DNA of 64,000 nucleotides, from assembly GCF_014773435.2 (NCBI RefSeq), contig NZ_JACXAG020000001.1, positions 186,001 through 250,000 on the forward strand, written 5' to 3'. The position numbers and the translations under genes are program-made. A model generated the notes under the pieces. It made no database searches and was not told the origin of the DNA. It saw nothing but the letters and a program-made list of their open reading frames with translations. Positions 35,190 through 43,571 of the stretch are shown here, piece by piece; positions within the stretch are counted from its first letter, which is position 1, and each line of letters begins with the position of its first letter. The stretch comes from Polycladospora coralii. GTDB lineage: Bacteria; Bacillota; Bacilli; Thermoactinomycetales; Thermoactinomycetaceae.

Positions 35190-36161
35190 ATGAAAAAAAT
35201 AATCGTTTTAACCACTGGCGGTACGATCGCGATGCAAGAAAACGAACACACACAAGGCGTAAAGCCAGAAAACCCTAATGTATTAAACAATGTCATTCCA
35301 CTACTTTCTAAATATGCTTCCGTTGAAATGGAGCACATTTTTAATTTACCCAGTCCACATATTACTTTTGCTCATATGTACCAAGTTGCCCTAAAAGTAC
35401 AAGCTTATCTAGATCAATCGGATATTGGTGGCGTCGTCATCTCCCATGGTACGGATGTCCTAGAAGAAACCGCATTTTTTTTGGACTTAGTCATTCAAAG
35501 TGAAAAGCCGGTCATCGTGACAGGTGCGATGCGGAGTCAAAATGAACTTGGAGCAGATGGTCCATATAATCTTGTAAATGCAGTTCGCGTGGCAGCTCAT
35601 GCGTCAACTTCAAATTATGGTACCTTAGTCGTTTTTAATGATGAAATCCATGCCGCGCGTACGGTTACTAAAACTCATACAAGTAATATTGCTACATTCC
35701 AATCACCAACGCTCGGACCAATCGGCTTCATTACCAAGAAAGAAGTCACCTTTTCAAGACAAGTCACACGACCAAAACCACTACCTTTAAAACCTTGTTC
35801 TGATCAAATTGCACTTTTAAAGGCAGCAGCTGGGATGGATAGTCAATTACTCAACTTTGTCATAAATTCAAACTATGAGGGGATTGTCATTGAAGCATTA
35901 GGTCAAGGAAATCTCCCCCCTACTATGCTACCTGGCATTGAAGCTGCCCTAAAAAAGAAAATTCCGATCATTCTTGTCTCCCGTTGTTACAATGGTTTTG
36001 TTCAAGATACGTATGATTATGAAGGTGGTGGGAAACAACTAATGGATAGGGGTGTTATTTTTTCTAATGGTTTAAATGGCCAGAAGGCACGAGTAAAATT
36101 AGCACTCACATTAAACATCACAAAAGAGCCGAGTCAATTACAGCAATTCTTTTCAATATAA
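35190..36161 (+). CDS. ansA: L-asparaginase, type I (cytoplasmic)
   Basis: Hydrolyses asparagine to aspartate and ammonia. The first active-site motif TTGGTIAM (residues 8-15) and the second SHGTDVLEET are intact. Length is 323 aa from the ATG at 35190, where the conserved sequence starts. That ATG has no good ribosome binding site; GAGAGGTGG instead faces an out-of-frame ATG at 35162. An in-frame ATG at 35148 would add an unusual MRGGECTYF leader. The start is therefore less sure than the function. Confidence 0.92.
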   Translation: MKKIIVLTTGGTIAMQENEHTQGVKPENPNVLNNVIPLLSKYASVEMEHIFNLPSPHITFAHMYQVALKVQAYLDQSDIGGVVISHGTDVLEETAFFLDLVIQSEKPVIVTGAMRSQNELGADGPYNLVNAVRVAAHASTSNYGTLVVFNDEIHAARTVTKTHTSNIATFQSPTLGPIGFITKKEVTFSRQVTRPKPLPLKPCSDQIALLKAAAGMDSQLLNFVINSNYEGIVIEALGQGNLPPTMLPGIEAALKKKIPIILVSRCYNGFVQDTYDYEGGGKQLMDRGVIFSNGLNGQKARVKLALTLNITKEPSQLQQFFSI

Positions 36162-36164
36162 ACG

Positions 36165-36193
36165 TGTACAAAATGGCTCTATCTACTTATAAT
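36165..36193 (+). promoter_or_regulatory. Promoter of the purine permease gene
   Basis: TGTACA (36165-36170) and a perfect TATAAT (36188-36193) with 17-bp spacing, just after the ansA stop. Confidence 0.6.
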
Positions 36194-36251
36194 AGAATTT
36201 GTGCAAATTGCACGGGTGGGTGAGGGTATATATGATTAAAGGAAGTCGAAT

Positions 36252-37532
36252 GTGAATTTGATGAACCGTTTATTCTCATTAAAAACACACCAAACAACAG
36301 GTAAACAAGAAGTGCTGGCAGGACTTACTTCATTTTTTACTGTCGTGTACATTATTATCGTAAATGGTCGCATTATCGCAGATGCAGGTATTCCTTTAAG
36401 TGCAGCTATTATGGCGACTGCTCTTACTTCCTTTTTTGGGTGTCTATTAATTGGACTCTGGGCGAATGCCCCCCTTGTACTTGTACCCGGTATGGGCGTA
36501 AATGCGTTTTTTACGTATACGATTGTTCACGGAATGGGTTTAAATTGGCAAGAAGCTTTAACGGTGGTCTTTATTTCCGGTTTGCTGTACATGATCGTAG
36601 CATTCACCTCGTTAAGTGGCACCATTTCACGTGCTATCCCTAGTTCACTTAAACAAGCCATTACCGTTGGTGTTGGACTACTTATCGCCTTTATTGGCTT
36701 ACAAAAGGGCGGGCTGGTGATTGCAGATTCTAACACTTCAGTGGCAATTGGGGATTTAGGTGAGCCCAATGTATGGCTAACGTTATTTGCATTGGTCACC
36801 ACCTTCGTCTTATTTGCTCGCAATGTTAGAGGGCATTTCCTTATTGCCATTTTGATCACAACTGTAGCTGGTGCAGTAAGTGGGATTCATTATCCAATCG
36901 AAAGCAATGAACATACTTTCTCTATATCGACCTATTTAGAAGTTATAGGATCCTTCTCCTTCTCTAGTATCGGGACTTTCGCCTTTTGGAGCGCATCGTT
37001 TGTCCTCACGATGGTATTAGTTTTTGAAAACATGGGGTTAATCCAGGGGATGCTCACGGATCAAAGTAAATTTAAACGTTCCTTTCAAGCAAATGCGATT
37101 TCATCCGCTGCTTCTGGATTTTTAGGGACAAGCCCCACTGTTGCGTCACTTGAAAGTGCCACGGGGATTGCATCCGGAGGGAAAACAGGGTTAACGGCAG
37201 TTACTGCGGGTCTACTCTTTCTTCTTTCTCTTTTCTTTATCCCCTTCATTAAGTGGATTCCAGATAGTGCAATCGCTGCTGTTTTAATTGTAGTCGGCGG
37301 ACTCATGATGCAAGAGGTTAAACATATCCCTTTTCATGATTTTAGTGAAGGTTTTCCTGCTTTTATTACGCTATTATTAATCCCGTTAACATATAGCATT
37401 CCAGACGGCATTGCGTTTGGTTTCATCAGCTATGCCATCTTAAAAATCGCTGTCGGAAAACGAAAAGATGCATCTGCTACGTTTTACGTCATCGCTCTGT
37501 TATTTTTATTGCAATTGATCTTGCATGGTTAG
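36252..37532 (+). CDS. NCS2-family purine permease (AzgA/PbuG type)
   Basis: Proton-linked uptake of hypoxanthine, guanine or adenine. The N-terminal EVLAGLTSFFTVVYIIIVN, the GMGVNAFFTYT segment and the SSAASGFLGTSPTVASLESATGIASGGKTG segment are AzgA-subfamily signatures; about 12-14 membrane spans in 426 aa. The GTG start has AAAGGAAG upstream; ATG three codons later is possible. The exact base specificity cannot be read from the sequence. No purine riboswitch is seen in the short leader. Confidence 0.9.
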   Translation: MNLMNRLFSLKTHQTTGKQEVLAGLTSFFTVVYIIIVNGRIIADAGIPLSAAIMATALTSFFGCLLIGLWANAPLVLVPGMGVNAFFTYTIVHGMGLNWQEALTVVFISGLLYMIVAFTSLSGTISRAIPSSLKQAITVGVGLLIAFIGLQKGGLVIADSNTSVAIGDLGEPNVWLTLFALVTTFVLFARNVRGHFLIAILITTVAGAVSGIHYPIESNEHTFSISTYLEVIGSFSFSSIGTFAFWSASFVLTMVLVFENMGLIQGMLTDQSKFKRSFQANAISSAASGFLGTSPTVASLESATGIASGGKTGLTAVTAGLLFLLSLFFIPFIKWIPDSAIAAVLIVVGGLMMQEVKHIPFHDFSEGFPAFITLLLIPLTYSIPDGIAFGFISYAILKIAVGKRKDASATFYVIALLFLLQLILHG

Positions 37533-37540
37533 TAGTATAA

Positions 37541-37581
37541 AAAAAAAGAACCGTATGTCATACTCATACGGTTCTTTTTTT
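37541..37581. terminator. Bidirectional terminator between the permease gene and ypdA
   Basis: 17-bp arms with core AAGAACCGTATG / CATACGGTTCTT (37541-37557 and 37565-37581), 7-nt loop, A and T runs in the arms. Confidence 0.9.
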
Positions 37582-38538
37582 CGCTTTAATTGCCGTTGCT
37601 ATGATCTCTCCATGATATCTCCCATTTTCAATAAATACTTTGGTTGAATCATGACCCGTTACAACTACACCTGCCATATACAGCCCTGGGATGCTCGTTT
37701 CCATTTCTTCCGATAGTATCGGACAGCCTGTTTCCAAATCAATTTCTCCACCCAATTGTGTGAACAGGCTCAAGTTAGGTACATAACCAGTCATGGCAAA
37801 GACGGTATCCGCTTCAAGACGCTGTACACATCCCTCCTTTTCAATCCAAATATAATTTGGTTCTATTTTTTTTACTTCTGATTTCCATAGTACTTTTACT
37901 TTTTCTTTTTCAATCAGAGATTCAATGAGTGGTCGTACCCACGGTTTCACACTATCATGAATGTGTTCCCCTCGGTAAATCAATGTTACATCTGCCCCCA
38001 CAAACTCTAATTCTAAAGCAGCATCAACCGCTGAGTTTCTTCCGCCAATTACCACCACTTTTTGATGAGAATACGGATGCGCATGCTGAAAATAGTGATG
38101 CACGTGAGGAAATGATTCACCAGGAATTCGTAATAAATTAGGTTGGTCATAAAAACCCGTAGCCCAAACCACATTGCTTGCTTGATAACGCTTCTTTCCA
38201 GTTTGATGCTGGGATACGATTTCAAAACCATCCTCATTCGGCGTCATTCGCTCCACCTTTTCAAAAGTATGTATATTTAAGTCATAGTGCTTTGTAACCA
38301 TACGATAATAGTTTAACGCTTCATCTCGAGTTGGCTTTGCATGACTAGATATGAAAGGAATATCCCCTATTTCTAAGTTATCTGCCGTACTAAAAAATCG
38401 CATCGACATTGGATAATGATAGATTGAATTCACAATACAACCCTTGTCCATTATAAGAGGGGTTAATCCGCGTTTTTTTAATGCAACAGCAGCCGCAATA
38501 CCACATGGACCTGCCCCAATAACGATCACTTCTTGCAA
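37564..38538 (-). CDS. ypdA: YpdA-type bacillithiol disulfide reductase
   Basis: FAD/NADPH flavoenzyme of the thioredoxin-reductase superfamily that reduces bacillithiol disulfide. The FAD loop GAGPCGIAAA is at residues 8-17, with the YpdA-specific Cys in GPCG, and the NADPH motif GGRNSAVDAALEL is in the middle; the ATGFYDQP and AMTGYVP segments follow. The TTG at 38538 is chosen because GAAGGGAGA is 7 nt upstream and the protein then begins MQEVIVIGAGP. About 324 aa. It implies that bacillithiol is the host's low-molecular-weight thiol. Confidence 0.9.
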   Translation of the reverse strand: MQEVIVIGAGPCGIAAAVALKKRGLTPLIMDKGCIVNSIYHYPMSMRFFSTADNLEIGDIPFISSHAKPTRDEALNYYRMVTKHYDLNIHTFEKVERMTPNEDGFEIVSQHQTGKKRYQASNVVWATGFYDQPNLLRIPGESFPHVHHYFQHAHPYSHQKVVVIGGRNSAVDAALELEFVGADVTLIYRGEHIHDSVKPWVRPLIESLIEKEKVKVLWKSEVKKIEPNYIWIEKEGCVQRLEADTVFAMTGYVPNLSLFTQLGGEIDLETGCPILSEEMETSIPGLYMAGVVVTGHDSTKVFIENGRYHGEIIATAIKAKKRTV

Positions 38539-38596
38539 GTTTTTATCTCTCCCTTCAAGCGTGTTGATTTTCCATAACATCGTCGTGTATTTTGCT

Positions 38597-38704
38597 CTCT
38601 ATGCACTTTCGCCTTGAAAATCAACGGAACAAGACGCCCTGACAGTCAAACACTTCGCTAAGTGAAGGCGCGGACTTCCTCATTTTGGATCATCAACAAC
38701 ACTG
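38597..38704 (+). repeat. Dispersed repeat copies (CTCTATGCACTT and CTCATTTTGG blocks)
   Basis: A first degenerate copy (CTCTATGCACTT at 38597-38608, then TTGAAAATCAACGG) is followed by a second (CGCTAAGTGAAG at 38656, then ACTTCCTCATTTTGG at 38674-38688, then ATCAACAACACTG). The blocks recur at 23741-23806 and 59579-59627 in the same order and orientation. Confidence 0.5.
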
Positions 38705-38722
38705 TTCTCTCTTATGCGTGTA

Positions 38723-38756
38723 GAAAAACACCCATCGCCATTTATGGGTGTTTTTC
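38723..38756 (-). terminator. Terminator after the glutamate dehydrogenase gene
   Basis: GAAAAACACCCAT and ATGGGTGTTTTTC arms (13 bp) around an 8-nt loop, 20 nt after the stop at 38776. Confidence 0.88.
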
Positions 38757-38775
38757 AAATCGACTTATTTTATTA

Positions 38776-40053
38776 TTATACCCAACCTCTAAAGCGAGAC
38801 GCTTCTGCCATTTTTCGAACGCCAACCATATACGCCGCTAATCGCATGTCAATACGCCGTGCCTGTGCCGCTTGATACACATTTTCAAATGCACGCACCA
38901 TGATGTTTTCCAACTTTTGTTCTACTTCTTCATCTGACCAATAGTACCCTTGATTGTTTTGAACCCATTCAAAGTAAGATACCGTAACCCCACCTGAACT
39001 TGCTAGCACATCTGGAACGAGTAGCACGCCTCGCTCATATAAAATACGTGTTGCTTCTAGTGTTGTAGGTCCATTTGCAGCTTCCACGACAATATCCGCT
39101 TTAATTTGATGTGCATTGTTTTCTGTGATCTGATTTTCTACAGCTGCTGGCACTAGAATATCACAGTCAAGTTCAAGCAATTCATCATTAGATATCGTAT
39201 CTTTAAATAACTTCGTAACCGTACCAAAAGAGTCTCTGCGATCGAGTAAGTAATCGACATCTAATCCTTCTGGATCATGTAATGCACCATAAGCATCTGA
39301 AATGCCAATCACTTTCGCTCCCGCGTCATGCATGAATTTGGCCAGAAAACTGCCTGCATTTCCAAACCCTTGTACAACAACGCGTGCTCCTGTTAACTCA
39401 ATTCCACGTTTTTTTGCCGCTTCACGAATCACGATGGTAACACCTTTAGCCGTTGCCGTTTCTCGTCCCCTTGATCCTCCAAGTACCAGCGGTTTCCCTG
39501 TGATAAATCCAGGAGAGTCAAATTCACGAATACGACTATACTCATCCATCATCCACGCCATGATCTGCGAATTAGTAAACACATCAGGAGCAGGGATATC
39601 TTTTGTAGGGCCCACGATCTGACTAATTGCACGTACGTATCCGCGAGATAAACGTTCTAATTCTCGAAACGACATATTACGCGGATCACAAATAATACCT
39701 CCTTTTCCGCCTCCATATGGCAAATCTACAATACCCGCTTTAAGACTCATCCAAATTGAAAGCGCTTTCACTTCAGTTTCCGTTACTTGTGGATGAAACC
39801 TTACACCACCTTTAGTAGGCCCTACAGAGTCATTATGTTGGGCACGAAATCCCGTAAATACTTTTACGGAACCGTCATCCATACGAATTGGAATTCGAAC
39901 TGTAAGCATACGAAGCGGTTCTTTTAATAATTCAAATACAGCTTCGGGATATCCTAATTTTGTTAGTGCCTTTTGTATGACTGTTTGTGTAGAAAGAAGA
40001 ACGTCCAGATTTTCATGTTCTTCACTTTTCTGATTCATCGTTGACTGTCCCAT
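38776..40053 (-). CDS. Glutamate dehydrogenase (NAD type)
   Basis: Interconverts glutamate and 2-oxoglutarate plus ammonia. The substrate-site GGVRFHP and catalytic lysine segment DLPYGGGKGGI, the PAPDVFTNSQIMAWMMDEY segment and the NAD loop VQGFGNAGSF are all present. 425 aa from the ATG at 40053 (GGGGTGG 5 nt upstream) is close to RocG/GudB of B. subtilis (424-427 aa). Which of the two it corresponds to cannot be told here; no RocR or AhrC neighbour is present. Confidence 0.95.
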   Translation of the reverse strand: MGQSTMNQKSEEHENLDVLLSTQTVIQKALTKLGYPEAVFELLKEPLRMLTVRIPIRMDDGSVKVFTGFRAQHNDSVGPTKGGVRFHPQVTETEVKALSIWMSLKAGIVDLPYGGGKGGIICDPRNMSFRELERLSRGYVRAISQIVGPTKDIPAPDVFTNSQIMAWMMDEYSRIREFDSPGFITGKPLVLGGSRGRETATAKGVTIVIREAAKKRGIELTGARVVVQGFGNAGSFLAKFMHDAGAKVIGISDAYGALHDPEGLDVDYLLDRRDSFGTVTKLFKDTISNDELLELDCDILVPAAVENQITENNAHQIKADIVVEAANGPTTLEATRILYERGVLLVPDVLASSGGVTVSYFEWVQNNQGYYWSDEEVEQKLENIMVRAFENVYQAAQARRIDMRLAAYMVGVRKMAEASRFRGWV

Positions 40054-40313
40054 TCTTACCACCCCAACCAAGATTACTCAAACAAAAAGTAGTCGTGTCG
40101 ATCTGCCCCATATGCTCACCGCTCAGAAAATCGCCGTCCGCTTCTAATGATCACTTTTACTATACCCAAGTCCACAAACTCCGAAACTTGATAGATGAGA
40201 CATGACTTGGTTAATCGACACCTATAATGCTTCTGCTTCCTCTAAAACCATACTACATTGTAACCCCAGAATCAATTCAGATTTTATCATTATTCCTCCG
40301 CTGAAGAGATAGG

Positions 40314-40339
40314 AAAACGCACCCAAAAGAGTGCGTTTT
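40314..40339 (-). terminator. Terminator of mecA
   Basis: AAAACGCAC and GTGCGTTTT arms around an 8-nt loop; the mecA stop codon lies in the distal arm. Confidence 0.75.
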
Positions 40340-40937
40340 ATTTATATACACCAAAATATTTTGTAATTTGGTTAATAGCATCTTGTTCAAACACGACTTT
40401 TCCATATTCCTGAAGTAAAGTATCTGTGATCGTAGACGCAACTCCGTATTCTGAAAGTAACGAAACTACAGCATCAATACGCTCCCCCACAGACTCTTCG
40501 GACAACAATAAGTAATAAGCCTTTTGATAAGCATAAACCTGTCCACCCGACTCCGTAAACGATTTGATTCGATGTGAAGCTTGAACGAGATTTTCAAAGT
40601 CAGGAAAACAGAAAGTAATATGATCCGTTTCTTCCATCGTCACTTCTAATTCATAAACATCTGTTGGATCTAAGACATCTTCAGGAGATTTAGTAGATCG
40701 GCCGCGTGTCACGATAACTACCATTCCTTGAGCGGGCAAAGCAAATACTTCGACTGCAACTGGACCTGCAACTTCAAATCCTAATTCTTGATAGGCATGA
40801 TCCATCATATCATTAAATAACTCATGTACTTTGGGAATATCACTCCACATATCTTCTTTCACAATTCCTCGATCTGTTAGATCGCCCAAGGACAAAAAGA
40901 AGCGGACTTTATCCCCTCCTAGACGTTCCACACGCAT
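40338..40937 (-). CDS. mecA: Adaptor protein MecA (ClpC partner)
   Basis: Adaptor that delivers ComK and other substrates to the ClpCP protease. The N-terminal MRVERLGGDKVRFFLSLGDLTDRG and C-terminal domain with FPDFENLVQASHRI fit the MecA/YpbH family; an acidic region between the domains is moderately short. 199 aa from the ATG at 40937 behind GGGAGGGG. It may be MecA or the paralog YpbH; no second copy is in the window. Confidence 0.9.
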   Translation of the reverse strand: MRVERLGGDKVRFFLSLGDLTDRGIVKEDMWSDIPKVHELFNDMMDHAYQELGFEVAGPVAVEVFALPAQGMVVIVTRGRSTKSPEDVLDPTDVYELEVTMEETDHITFCFPDFENLVQASHRIKSFTESGGQVYAYQKAYYLLLSEESVGERIDAVVSLLSEYGVASTITDTLLQEYGKVVFEQDAINQITKYFGVYK

Positions 40938-41074
40938 GGCTTCCCCTCCCTCTTTGGAGAATCTCCTCATTCTATCTTATTGAAATGAGGCCTCTCATGT
41001 TACTAAAATACATGCTCTATTTCTCTCTGTCTTACTTCTACAAAATGAGCATAGATTTGAATACTTATACCCCA

Positions 41075-41103
41075 AAGATACCGGAAGTATCCCATGACGT
41101 CAA
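41075..41103 (-). promoter_or_regulatory. Promoter upstream of mecA
   Basis: TTGACG (41103-41098) and TATCTT (41080-41075) with 17-bp spacing on the minus strand, about 140 nt before the mecA start. Confidence 0.5.
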
Positions 41104-41215
41104 CTCTTTTAACTATGAAATGACAAATCTGTTACAAAGTTACTTTCAGTATTGATCAACACCTGAACTGAACGATGAATAAAAGTGTGAGGAGCACCTA
41201 TCCTATTGAAGTTAC

Positions 41216-41611
41216 TTAGTGTGATTGTTTATCATTCATCACTGTGAAAGATCGACTTTTTTTATGCTTTTTTATCCAAGTTATTCCTTGAATCACACTA
41301 AAAATTACAATAAATAGAATCGCGTGTAATACATAAGCATACAGGGTATATAAAATCACCATGAAATAAATACATACCCACAGCAGACGTTGTAATTTTT
41401 TGCGCTTTATGGGGTTTTCTATACTCAAAGAAGCGTTCAAGCGAATTCTTGTCACTAATATCGCTATACTGGTTGCAATAAATAGATAGGCAAGCGCATT
41501 TTCAAAATCTAACCAAGACCAAAATAGATCGCCTGCAAGGGAACCTTTAAAAAATATCTCGAACAAAAAAATAAATAGGATCGAAATGGGCAAAAAAATA
41601 AAGTCTTTCAT
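41216..41611 (-). CDS. Membrane protein of unknown function
   Basis: A 131-aa protein with four hydrophobic segments (about residues 3-22, 35-52, 76-94, 95-110) and basic loops (NPIKRKKLQR; IKKHKKSR). Not recognised. It begins 1 nt after the stop of the CPBP protease gene, so the two probably share a transcript and perhaps a role. Confidence 0.7.
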   Translation of the reverse strand: MKDFIFLPISILFIFLFEIFFKGSLAGDLFWSWLDFENALAYLFIATSIAILVTRIRLNASLSIENPIKRKKLQRLLWVCIYFMVILYTLYAYVLHAILFIVIFSVIQGITWIKKHKKSRSFTVMNDKQSH

Positions 41612-41612
41612 C

Positions 41613-42170
41613 TTATCCCTCCTTCAAAGTGAAAAATCGCATATATAATCCCATTAAAAGATCAATAACCGTATGTGCGATAATGACTGGCGCTAATTGC
41701 CCCGTCCATTCCACAATAAAGCCGAATAAAATACTAATTCCCACCACAAAACTAAATAGGAGCCATTTATGTAAATAACGGGTGTGAAGCAGCGCAAATA
41801 GCATTGTACTCCCCCATATGCCAAGCCATTCTTGAATCACTCCCCGAAATAAAATTTCTTCCACAACACCTGCAATACATGCGATCCAGCAAATATGCAA
41901 AAAAGAACGATTTTTTAGTAGTAGATGGTTGATTCCACCATCATCCATCCAATCTTGGGGAACCATTTGGATTAAAATCAATTCTATACAAACGATTAAA
42001 AGTCCAAGCGATGCCCCCCATATCCACATATCTATGTTACTAAACCCGAAGTATCCCTCATTAAAATGACCTTGCCACCACAACAAAGGAAAGCCGATTA
42101 CCATCATGATAAGTTGGGTAATATAAAAACTAAGGAGAACTTGTTTTTCAGTGAGTTTTCTAGCTGTCAT
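41613..42170 (-). CDS. CPBP-family intramembrane protease
   Basis: An integral membrane protein of 185 aa. The Abi/CPBP motif EEILFRG (Glu104, Glu105, Arg109) and two downstream histidines (FALLHTRYLH and VIIAHTVID) match the proposed glutamate/histidine active site of the family. AAAAGGAG precedes the ATG. In Gram-positives this family includes protein-processing and bacteriocin-immunity members; the substrate is unknown here. Confidence 0.88.
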   Translation of the reverse strand: MTARKLTEKQVLLSFYITQLIMMVIGFPLLWWQGHFNEGYFGFSNIDMWIWGASLGLLIVCIELILIQMVPQDWMDDGGINHLLLKNRSFLHICWIACIAGVVEEILFRGVIQEWLGIWGSTMLFALLHTRYLHKWLLFSFVVGISILFGFIVEWTGQLAPVIIAHTVIDLLMGLYMRFFTLKEG

Positions 42171-42206
42171 GCCTACTTACTCCTTTTCTACTCTATGTTT
42201 TCGATC

Positions 42207-42235
42207 TTGCATTTCTTAATCATTCGTTCTACAAT
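42207..42235 (+). promoter_or_regulatory. Promoter of the ferredoxin gene
   Basis: TTGCAT and TACAAT with 17-bp spacing, about 60 nt before the start codon. The -10 is good and the -35 is weak. Confidence 0.5.
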
Positions 42236-42250
42236 GAGGGTTGGGAGTAG

Positions 42251-42505
<255 letters not shown>

Positions 42506-42515
42506 CCATATAACA

Positions 42516-42546
42516 AAACTGCTGGGGTAATCCTCAGCAGTTTTTG
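42516..42546 (+). terminator. Terminator of the ferredoxin gene
   Basis: AAACTGCTG and CAGCAGTTT arms extended by GGG/CCT around the loop TAAT, then T run. Confidence 0.85.
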
Positions 42547-42555
42547 TTTATCCAT

Positions 42556-42876
42556 TTACTTAAGACGCTCTATATATGCAGATACTGCGAATATCCCCTC
42601 ATCTACATGAATGATTTCACTGTACCCTTGACTTTGTAAAAAATGAGCAGCATGTACACTACGAACGCCATGTGCACACAAAACATATAGGGTCGAATCC
42701 TGCTTCAATTCATGCAAGCGCTCAGGGAGCGTTTGTAGTGGGATGAGAAGACTACCTGGTAAATGCAGTATTTCCCATTCCTTCTCTTCTCTTACGTCTA
42801 AAATATAGCTATCTGTATGACCCCAATCATTCTCTATATACTTCTGCGCAAATAACGCTGCTGAAATATGCTTCAT
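42556..42876 (-). CDS. Rhodanese-domain protein
   Basis: A single-domain sulfurtransferase-like protein of 106 aa. The active loop CAHGVRS carries Cys67, and ILDVREEKEW is the usual N-terminal motif. The real sulfur acceptor cannot be told; cytoplasmic single-domain rhodaneses act in persulfide transfer and tRNA or cofactor thiolation. GAAGGGA precedes the ATG. Confidence 0.9.
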   Translation of the reverse strand: MKHISAALFAQKYIENDWGHTDSYILDVREEKEWEILHLPGSLLIPLQTLPERLHELKQDSTLYVLCAHGVRSVHAAHFLQSQGYSEIIHVDEGIFAVSAYIERLK

Positions 42877-42953
42877 TAGATCCCTTCATTCTTCTATTTA
42901 TTTTCCAATACACTGGTACTGTTCATTACGATCATCATCTCAACATTTTTCAT

Positions 42954-42982
42954 TTGCGTATATGGCTAAAAATGACTACAAT
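42954..42982 (+). promoter_or_regulatory. Promoter of ppa
   Basis: TTGCGT and TACAAT with 17-bp spacing, about 50 nt before the start codon at 43031. Confidence 0.5.
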
Positions 42983-43030
42983 GTGAGAGATAAGATTTTC
43001 ATACATAGTATGTTGAAGGAGGAACCAAGC

Positions 43031-43525
43031 ATGAGCAAAGAACTAGTACTTGATGCATTTATTGAAATTCCTACCGGGAGTCAGAACAAATACGAATATG
43101 ATAAGGAACAAGGTGTATTCCGTCTTGACCGCGTATTGTATTCCCCTATGCATTATCCAACTGAATACGGCTACCTTGACAATACCTTAGCAGAGGATGG
43201 AGATCCCCTAGATATTTTAGTATTAACGAATTTCCCTACTTTCCCTGGTTGTGTGATTAAAAGTCGTGTTATTGGGGTTCTGGTCATGTCTGACGACAAA
43301 GGCCCAGACGAAAAATTACTGGCGGTACCCGTTGACGACCCTCGTTTTAATCATGTCCATTCTTTAGAAGATATTTCCTCACATATCCCTAAAGAGATTG
43401 AACATTTCTTCCGCGTATATAAAGATTTAGAAAACAAAGAGACAAACATCATCGGATGGAAAGACGCTGACTTTGCAGCCAATCTCTATGATGAATGTGT
43501 CAAACGCTATCAAGAAACCAACTGA
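43031..43525 (+). CDS. ppa: Inorganic pyrophosphatase, family I
   Basis: Hydrolyses pyrophosphate to drive biosynthetic reactions. The signature DGDPLDILVL starts at residue 56, with YPTEYGYL before it and VPVDDPRF after. 164 aa from the ATG at 43031 behind AAGGAGG; the longer frame contains the promoter and is rejected. B. subtilis itself uses a family II enzyme, so family I is a point of difference. Confidence 0.95.
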   Translation: MSKELVLDAFIEIPTGSQNKYEYDKEQGVFRLDRVLYSPMHYPTEYGYLDNTLAEDGDPLDILVLTNFPTFPGCVIKSRVIGVLVMSDDKGPDEKLLAVPVDDPRFNHVHSLEDISSHIPKEIEHFFRVYKDLENKETNIIGWKDADFAANLYDECVKRYQETN

Positions 43526-43533
43526 TCCATTTG

Positions 43534-43571
43534 GCAACCTCCTCCTATCCATGGGATACCGAGGAGGTTGC
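43534..43571. terminator. Bidirectional terminator between ppa and the helicase gene
   Basis: GCAACCTCCTC and GAGGAGGTTGC arms with an inner TATCC/GGATA stem; the helicase stop lies inside. Confidence 0.75.

Noticed and set aside
36171-36251. Purine riboswitch before the NCS2 permease
   Set aside because: The leader is about 60 nt and lacks the conserved loop sequences and three-way junction.
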